From assembly GCA_026873275.1 (NCBI GenBank), contig JANTUC010000013.1, positions 620,001 through 684,000 of the forward strand: DNA of 64,000 nucleotides. The letters are read 5' to 3'. A program made the translations under genes and the position numbers. This document shows positions 57,736-64,000 of the stretch, piece after piece. The stretch is from Pseudopithomyces maydicus. Its lineage: Eukaryota > Ascomycota > Dothideomycetes > Pleosporales > Didymosphaeriaceae. Numbering within the stretch: the first letter of the stretch is position 1; the number at the start of each line of letters is the position of its first letter. A model generated the notes under the pieces. The model had not been told where the DNA came from and ran no database searches. It saw nothing but the letters and a program-made list of their open reading frames with translations.

Positions 57736-58336
57736 GGGATGGGGTTTCTGGTGTGAGTCCAGGGAATGGAGATGGATATGAGGATAGAGAAGATGAGGAT
57801 GAGGGTTTGGAGTTTGATGCTGGACACTGGCTGATGGAGGGGTGGGATGTGGCATGAGGATGTGACCAAGTAAAGTAGATAAATGGAAACTTGCTGTAAT
57901 ATTCATCAATGTGTGCAATTTGTATGAGATGGATATGATGGATGAAAAGCCTCATAAAAGTTTTGACCCCCACCTGCCTGCCTTCATGCATGTCTTGGAC
58001 TTGAGTCCTGGAGTGTAGGGTGTGGGTGGGCGATGCTGTGGAAACAATACCAGAAATCCACCTAGTTTGTCGCTGCATTCCACATCCATCTCAATGTGTC
58101 CTGAACGAGCACGGCCGGTGAAAGGAAGCGCACGGAAAGCCGCCCGCTTCCACCGCCTTCGATGCATGTCGCGCGTCGTCTTTCGTGCTGGCGCCCGCCT
58201 GCGGCTGTGGCGATGTGGCCAATCGGCGAAACGCCACTCCGACGCAACACCCCCGGACGAGCATTTTAGACATTGCGCAACAGGCTCCCCTCGACTCTGA
58301 TTCTGAGCAACTCGACGACGCGTCAACTTTTGCAAG
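57736..58336. other. Intergenic, 0.6 kb
   Basis: 3' end of the regulator-like gene and promoter of Spf1. No supported ORF. Confidence 0.5.
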
Positions 58337-61300
58337 ATGCCGCTCGTTGACAACGCCCAGATCAAGCAGGCGAGCTTGCACAACCCGCTGCCGCTGCAGC
58401 TGCACGCCTACATCTGGCCCTTCCTCATTGTCTGGCCCGCCTTCCTCTCCGTCTACCTGTCGCCCGCCCGCTACGAGAAGCACATCCAGTCCTCTGAGTG
58501 GACCTTCGTCTGGGTCGGCGCCATCAGCACCATCCAGTCGCTGATATGGCTGACCACCCACTGGAACGTGAACCTCAAGAGCGCCTTCACCACCACAAAG
58601 GCCAGCGACGTGCGCGCCGCCCAGCTCATCAAGGTCCACCCCATCGCCAACGCCGGTGCCGCTGAGATCTGCAAGCTGAACCGCGAGAACATTGGCGGCA
58701 AGCCCACCGTGTCCTTCCTCTTCCAGAAGCGCCGCTTCCTCTACGATGCCGCCAGCAACTCCTTCGCCCCGCTCTCCTACCCGCTCGACGCTGAACCGAA
58801 GCCGCAGATCAAGACCTTCCAGGACACGCGGGGGCTGACCACCCACGACGAGATCGAACGCCTGCAGCACCACTACGGCGACAACAGCTTCGACATCCCC
58901 GTGCCTACCTTCACCGAGCTGTTCAAGGAGCACGCCGTCGCGCCCTTCTTCGTTTTCCAGATCTTCTGTGTCGGCCTGTGGATGCTGGACGACTACTGGT
59001 ACTACTCGCTCTTCACCCTGTTCATGCTGGTGGCATTCGAGTGCACCGTTGTATGGCAGCGCCAGCGGACTCTCAACGAGTTCCGCGGCATGAGCATTAA
59101 GCCCTACGACTTGCTGGTATACAGGCAGAAGAAATGGCAGGAGCTCCAGAGCGACAAGTTGCTGCCCGGCGATGTGGTCAGCGTGGGCCGTACCAAGGAA
59201 GACTCGGGTGTTGCTTGCGACATGGTCTTGATCGAGGGCTCCGCCATTGTGAATGAGGCTATGCTTTCTGGTGAGAGCACACCGGTGCTCAAGGAATCTG
59301 TACAGCTGCGCCCTGCCGACGCGACAATCGAACAAGAGGGCTTGGATAAGAACGCTTTCCTATACGGCGGAACCAAGGTTCTGCAGGTTTCTCACGGCAA
59401 CAACGCAGAGGATGACGGCAGTGCTGTCACCAAGCTCTCTTCCGGAGTACCTCCGCCGCCAGACAAGGGTGCTGTCGCTGTTGTTGTCAAGACCGGCTTC
59501 GAAACCAGCCAGGGAAGTTTGGTCCGAACCATGATCTACTCGACCGAGCGCGTTTCCGCAAATAACGTCGAAGCTCTCCTCTTCATTCTGTTCCTCTGTA
59601 TTTTCGCCATTGCTGCTTCCTGGTACGTCTGGCAAGAGGGTGTCAAGCAGGACCGCAAGCGATCCAAGCTCATGCTCGACTGCGTCCTCATTATCACAAG
59701 TGTTGTCCCACCGGAATTGCCTATGGAACTTTCGCTGGCCGTGAACACCAGTTTGGCTGCGCTTAGCAAGTATGCCATCTTTTGTACTGAGCCCTTCCGC
59801 ATTCCGTATGCTGGAAGGGTGGACGTGGCCTGTTTCGACAAGACTGGTACTTTGACTGGCGAGGACCTTGTGGTCGACGGTATCGCAGGGCTCACTCTCG
59901 GCACCAACGGCGGCAAGATTGGCCCAGATGGAGCTCACACCAACTTGAGCGCTGTCAACCAGATCGGCACTGACAGCACCCTTGTTCTCGCCACTGCGCA
60001 TGCCCTGGTCAAACTGGAAGAAGGTGACATCGTCGGTGAGCCCATGGAAAAGGCTACACTTGCATCACTCGGCTGGAACTTGGGCGCAAAGGATACCCTT
60101 ACCCCGAAGACTGTTTCTGCAAAGTCGCACGCCGAACTGGTCCAGATCCGACGACGCTTCCAATTCTCTTCTGCGCTCAAGCGTCAAAGTTCCGTCGCCA
60201 CTGTTCTCGTAAACGACAGAGCCTCCAAGCGCAAGGTCAAGAGCACGTTCGTTGGTGTCAAGGGAGCCCCAGAGACGATTCGCAAGATGTTGATCAACCC
60301 GCCCCCTCAATACGAAGAAACCTTCAAGCACTTCACCAGGAATGGTGGCCGTGTGCTCGCTCTCGCCTATAAATTCCTTTCTCAAGACGCCGAGTGGGGC
60401 ATGAACCGCATTAACGATCTCAAGCGTGAGCAGGTGGAGTGTGATCTTCACTTTGCTGGTTTCCTGGTTCTCCAATGCCCGCTCAAAGACGATGCAGTCC
60501 AGGCTGTTCGCATGTTGAACGAATCGAGCCATCGTGTGGTTATGATCACTGGTGATAACCCGCTGACTGCTGTACATGTCGCCCGTCAAGTCGAGATCGT
60601 CGACCGAGAGTGCTTGATTCTTGACGCCCCCGAGAACGACGATTCTGGCGAAAAGCTCGTCTGGCGCAGTGTCGATGACAAGGTGAACACTCCTGTCGAT
60701 CCGACCAAGCCTCTCGACCCCGAAATTCTTAAGACCAAGGATATTTGCGTTACTGGATATGCGCTCAGCAAGTTCTCAGGCCAACAGGCATGGCTTCAGC
60801 TTCTTCGTTACACCTGGGTTTACGCTCGCGTTTCGCCTAAGCAAAAGGAGGAAATTTTGCTTGGCCTCAAGGACTGCGGTTATACCACGCTTATGTGCGG
60901 TGACGGAACAAACGATGTCGGTGCTCTGAAGCAGGCGCACATTGGTGTGGCCTTGCTCAACGGTACCCGTGACGATTTGGAGAAGATTGGCGAACACTTC
61001 CGCAATACCAAGATGAAGGAAGTGTACCAGAAGCAGTGCGACTTGATGAAGCGATTCAACCAGCCCACTCCGCCAGTTCCAGTTATGATTGCTCACCTCT
61101 ACCCTCCTGGTCCAACGAACCCTCATTATGAGAAGGCTATGGAGGCCCAAGCTAAGAGGAAGGGCATCACAGGCCCCGATTCCGTCCCTACGGATGCCAC
61201 TAACGGCGCCGCAAACAATGGCCAAATCGAGAAACACACCCCGGCTGCACCACAGGGTGCTGCTGCTCTCATGAGCCAGTTCTCCGACAAGATGATGGAG

Positions 61301-62268
61301 ACTGAACTGTCTGAACTAGACAGCGAGCCTCCTACTATCAAGCTTGGTGATGCTTCCGTCGCCGCTCCTTTTACGTCTAAACTCGCAAACGTTGTCGCTA
61401 TTCCCAACATTATCCGCCAAGGACGGTGCACACTGGTCGCCACCATCCAGATGTACAAGATTCTCGCATTGAACTGTTTGATTTCCGCATACTCTCTTTC
61501 CGTTCTCTACCTCGATGGCATCAAGTTTGGTGACGGTCAAGTCACCATCTCCGGCATGATGATGAGCGTGTGCTTCCTTTCCATCTCTCGTGCTAAGGTT
61601 CGTCTCCCTCTCTTCCTCCCCATTCCACGCTAACATAATGCCAGCCCGTCGAAGCTCTCAGCAAAGAGCGCCCGCAACACAACATTTTCAACGTCTACAT
61701 CGTCGGCTCCGTCCTCGGTCAATTCGCAATCCACATCGCAACCTTGATTTACGTCTCCCAATACGTGCAACGCACCGAGCCCAAAGTCCCCAACCCCGAC
61801 CTCGAGAAGGACTTCGAACCCTCCCTCCTCAACTCGGCAATCTACCTCCTCCAACTCATCCAGCAAATATCCACCTTCGCAATCAACTACCAGGGCCGTC
61901 CGTTCCGCGAGTCCATCCGTGAGAACCGCGGCATGTACTGGGGTCTCGTGGGCGTGGCGTGCGTTGCCTTCTCGTGCGCTACCGAGTTCGTACCTGAGAT
62001 CAACGAGAAGCTGCGCCTCGTGCCGTTTACGAGCGATTTCAAGTTCATGATCACGAGCGTCATGATAATCGATTATGCGGGCTGCTGGATCGTGGAGAAG
62101 GGGCTGAAGGTTCTGTTCAGCGATTACAAGCCCAAGGATATTGCTATTAGGAGGCCGGATCAGTTGAAGAGGGAGGAGGAGAGGAAGAAGATGGAGGAGA
62201 TGGAGGCACAGGCGAAGAAGAATGCGGAGGTAGAGGAGATGGCGAGGAAGGCGGGGTTGAGGGGGTAG
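58337..62268 (+). CDS. spf1: P5A-type ATPase Spf1 (ER transmembrane-helix dislocase)
   Basis: Exon 1 58337-61597, intron 61598-61644 (47 nt), exon 2 61645-62268; 1294 aa. Resides in the ER membrane; P5A ATPases remove mis-inserted mitochondrial tail-anchored and moderately hydrophobic helices. Key motifs: TGES-like LSGEST (~311), the P5A signature PPELPMELSLAVN (~458), phosphorylation site DKTGTLTGEDLVV (~501), nucleotide-binding TGDNPLTA (~738) and hinge GDGTNDVGALKQAHIGVALL (~855). The N-terminal region has the usual extra hydrophobic helices (YIWPFLIVWPAFLSVYL). The intron lies in the last membrane part; the second exon holds the final helices and ends in a charged tail (REEERKKMEEMEAQAKK) without a KKXX retention motif. 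Length matches the family. Confidence 0.97.
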
Positions 62269-62689
62269 TTGGGTGAAGGAGTTAGGAGAGGTGGAGAGGG
62301 AAAGAGGGTGTATATAGGTGGGGAGGGGAGGAGGAAGGTGTTTGGGGAGGTGGAGAATAGATTTCTGTTGCAATTTTTTTTTCACAACCGAATGTCGTGC
62401 AGGTGCGATCGAGTGATTTCTCTCAAAGGGCAATTGAGATGTGATGTACGGCATTATCATCAGCATCACCACCATCACCACTATCATTACCATCACCACC
62501 ACCACCATCCCATCCCATTCCAATCCCCAACCCCATCCACACCATATAAACCCGCCCTCCTTCTCCTTCCTTTCTCCTCCTCACACCCCACTCCTCCTCT
62601 ACCAGGTCTTAAAAAAGCCGTCTTAAGCAACAAATGTGTGCTTGTCTTGCCTCTTCTCTTCTCCTCTCCTCCCTCCTCTCATATTGGCT
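62269..62689. other. Intergenic downstream of Spf1
   Basis: Contains the Spf1 3' end with a T-rich stretch at 62371-62382 and a CAT/CAC trinucleotide tract (62452-62512). No ORF supported. Confidence 0.5.
62452..62512. repeat. CAT/CAC trinucleotide tract
   Basis: Imperfect run of CAT, CAC and CCA triplets on the plus strand. It translates to His/Thr-rich sequence in spurious ORFs. Confidence 0.8.
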
Positions 62690-64000
62690 CCCCACTGTTC
62701 AAATGGCAGCGGATACTAAAATGCAACAACGCTCTTTAAAACGAAGCAAGGGATACAACAGTGGAGTATGCTAGCAAATGCCGCGTGAACTGAGTGGGAA
62801 CTAAAAGAGCTGCCGCACTACTACATGTTTTTCTCCTCTCCTAAAAACAGCGGGGTGTAAAAATTCAAAAGTTCGAAATTCAATGTGGGGACGGGCTGGG
62901 GATTAAAAAAAAAGGTGCATAAACTTATGTCTGTTCTCCGCTTCTAAAAGCAGCGGATGATGAGAATCAGCGATAGGACAAGCGATGGGGGAGTAGTTGG
63001 GGACTGAAGACATTGCAAATGAGAAGTATGTCTTTCTCGTCGGAGTGGTGGATTATAAAACATATGTGAAGTTGGAGTCATGTTTGGGCGGAGTGGGGAT
63101 TAAAAAAGCTAGCTGTGGAGGAGTATGTGTCTTTTTCTCTAAGTGGTGGATAGTAGATTCTATGGGAAGGGAAACCTGCGGGGGCGCGCTGGGGACTAAA
63201 AGAAGTGGCATTACAGTATATGTCTTCTTCTCGAAGTGGTGGATAGTAAACCCCATGGAGAAGAGAGAATCGTGAGGGTGGGCTGGGGAGCGAAAACGCC
63301 ATGAGGGATATGCACGTTTTCTCGTTGTAACCGTGTACAACAAATGAGCGAGACTTTTGGGGGCGTGCTGGGGAGTAAAGATGAGGTCAATATGCGTTCA
63401 TGTGGTTCTTCTCTTCTCGAGTGGTGGAAGGTAAAGGAATCTTTAAGGAAAAAAACGTTATGGGGACGGGCTGGGGACAAGAAACTAGAGGAACCAATCT
63501 TCATGTGGTGGTTCTTGTCTTCTCGAGTGGTGGAAAATCAAGCGCAGTACGACAGCCGATGCTGTGTGAGCTGGTTGATGGCTGGATTGGAAGAGCCGGT
63601 GTCGGATCGAATGTCCTCTCGTCGGAGTGGTAGAGCATAAAGAACTCCTCGATGGCTCTATGCTGTGTGAACCGGCTGGGGTAATTTTATATGTTATTTC
63701 TTCGAAGTGGTAGAACATAAAAGGCGGCGCAATGGCTGTATGTTGTGTGAGCTGATCAAGGGCTAGATTGAAAAAGCTGGGATAGGGGTATATTTCTTGT
63801 CTCCTCGAAGTGGCGGGTTGTAAAAAGGGTTTTTACAGTCGAGCAATGTGGGAGCTGATTGGGGACTAAAATTTTAAACCCGGACCCGGTATGCCGTTTT
63901 TCCCTCTTCGCACTGGCAGACTTTGGAGTCTACAGCAAAAACAAGATATGTGGGGGCGGACTGGAGACTGAAACATTGGGAATAGGAAGATGGGGTTCTT
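62690..64000. repeat. Degenerate tandem array, period about 97 bp, continues past right edge
   Basis: Two diverged blocks alternate. Block B is like TTCTCGAAGTGGTGGATAGT (to TAAA), with recognisable copies at about 63031, 63125, 63219, 63402, 63505, 63612, 63691, 63796 and weaker ones near 62710, 62825, 62931, 63310 and 63892. Block A is like GGGCTGGGGACTAAAAG, at about 62893, 62990, 63089, 63180, 63275, 63357, 63460 and 63955, replaced between 63560 and 63860 by a TGTGTGAGCTG variant. Spacing between successive B blocks is 80-106 bp, mean about 97. The units have indels that are not multiples of three, so this is not a coding repeat now. On the minus strand short frames repeat IHHLEKKT and PSAPPQVSL, which reflects the period. 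No terminal repeat or mobility gene is visible. Confidence 0.75.

Noticed and set aside
62997..63718. Short ORFs in both strands of the right-edge array
   Set aside because: They recur with the 97-bp period and change frame between units, so they follow from the repeat rather than encode a protein.

Overview
The window is about 64 kb of nuclear DNA from a filamentous ascomycete. Signs are single-copy genes in both orientations, many 46-90 nt GT-AG introns, and proteins of clear fungal type: DASH subunit Ask1, an Ndc80-complex Spc24, Fis1, the P5A ATPase Spf1, a Dal5-type permease and a Zn-cluster-regulator-like protein. The style fits Pezizomycotina, most likely Dothideomycetes; that placement is inference, not a database match. 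No rRNA, tRNA, CRISPR array or intact transposon was recognised.

Layout. 1-7 kb: the 5' part of an MIT-domain protein, then a 4.6-kb seven-exon coiled-coil gene, both minus. 8.8-12.8 kb: Spc24 (minus) divergent from Fis1 (plus), then a RING-H2 ubiquitin ligase. 14-19 kb: a large GYF-domain adaptor (minus). 20-25 kb: lineage-specific-looking genes, namely a tyrosine-rich charge-segregated protein, a short Cys-rich ORF, an unknown protein and an F-box-like protein. 25.7-31.4 kb: an SDR oxidoreductase with a mitochondrial-type leader, Ask1, and a type II phosphatidylinositol 4-kinase. 32.6-39.5 kb: a Rad5/HLTF-like SNF2 ATPase and an allantoate-type MFS permease. 39.5-43.5 kb: a 3.9-kb gene-poor block. 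43.5-49 kb: a secreted two-repeat PAN/apple-like protein, a secreted nuclease-like phosphodiesterase and an unknown acidic-tailed protein. 50.6-62.3 kb: an uncharacterised protein, cytosolic GlnRS, a fungal regulator-like protein and Spf1. 62.7 kb to the right edge: a degenerate tandem array with a period of about 97 bp.

The genes do not form one pathway or a metabolite cluster; this is ordinary housekeeping synteny with accessory patches at about 20-25 kb, 39-45 kb and the right edge. Two kinetochore proteins (Spc24, Ask1) lie about 18 kb apart, probably by chance.

A cross-cutting observation: eight reading-frame breaks in six genes (6212, 9037, 15273, 15324, 29670, 43543, 51244, 51693) are each repaired by one extra base in a run of five or six identical bases, and the restored reading then continues a recognisable or coherent protein. 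This points to homopolymer under-calling in the source assembly rather than gene decay. The affected genes should be read as probably intact.
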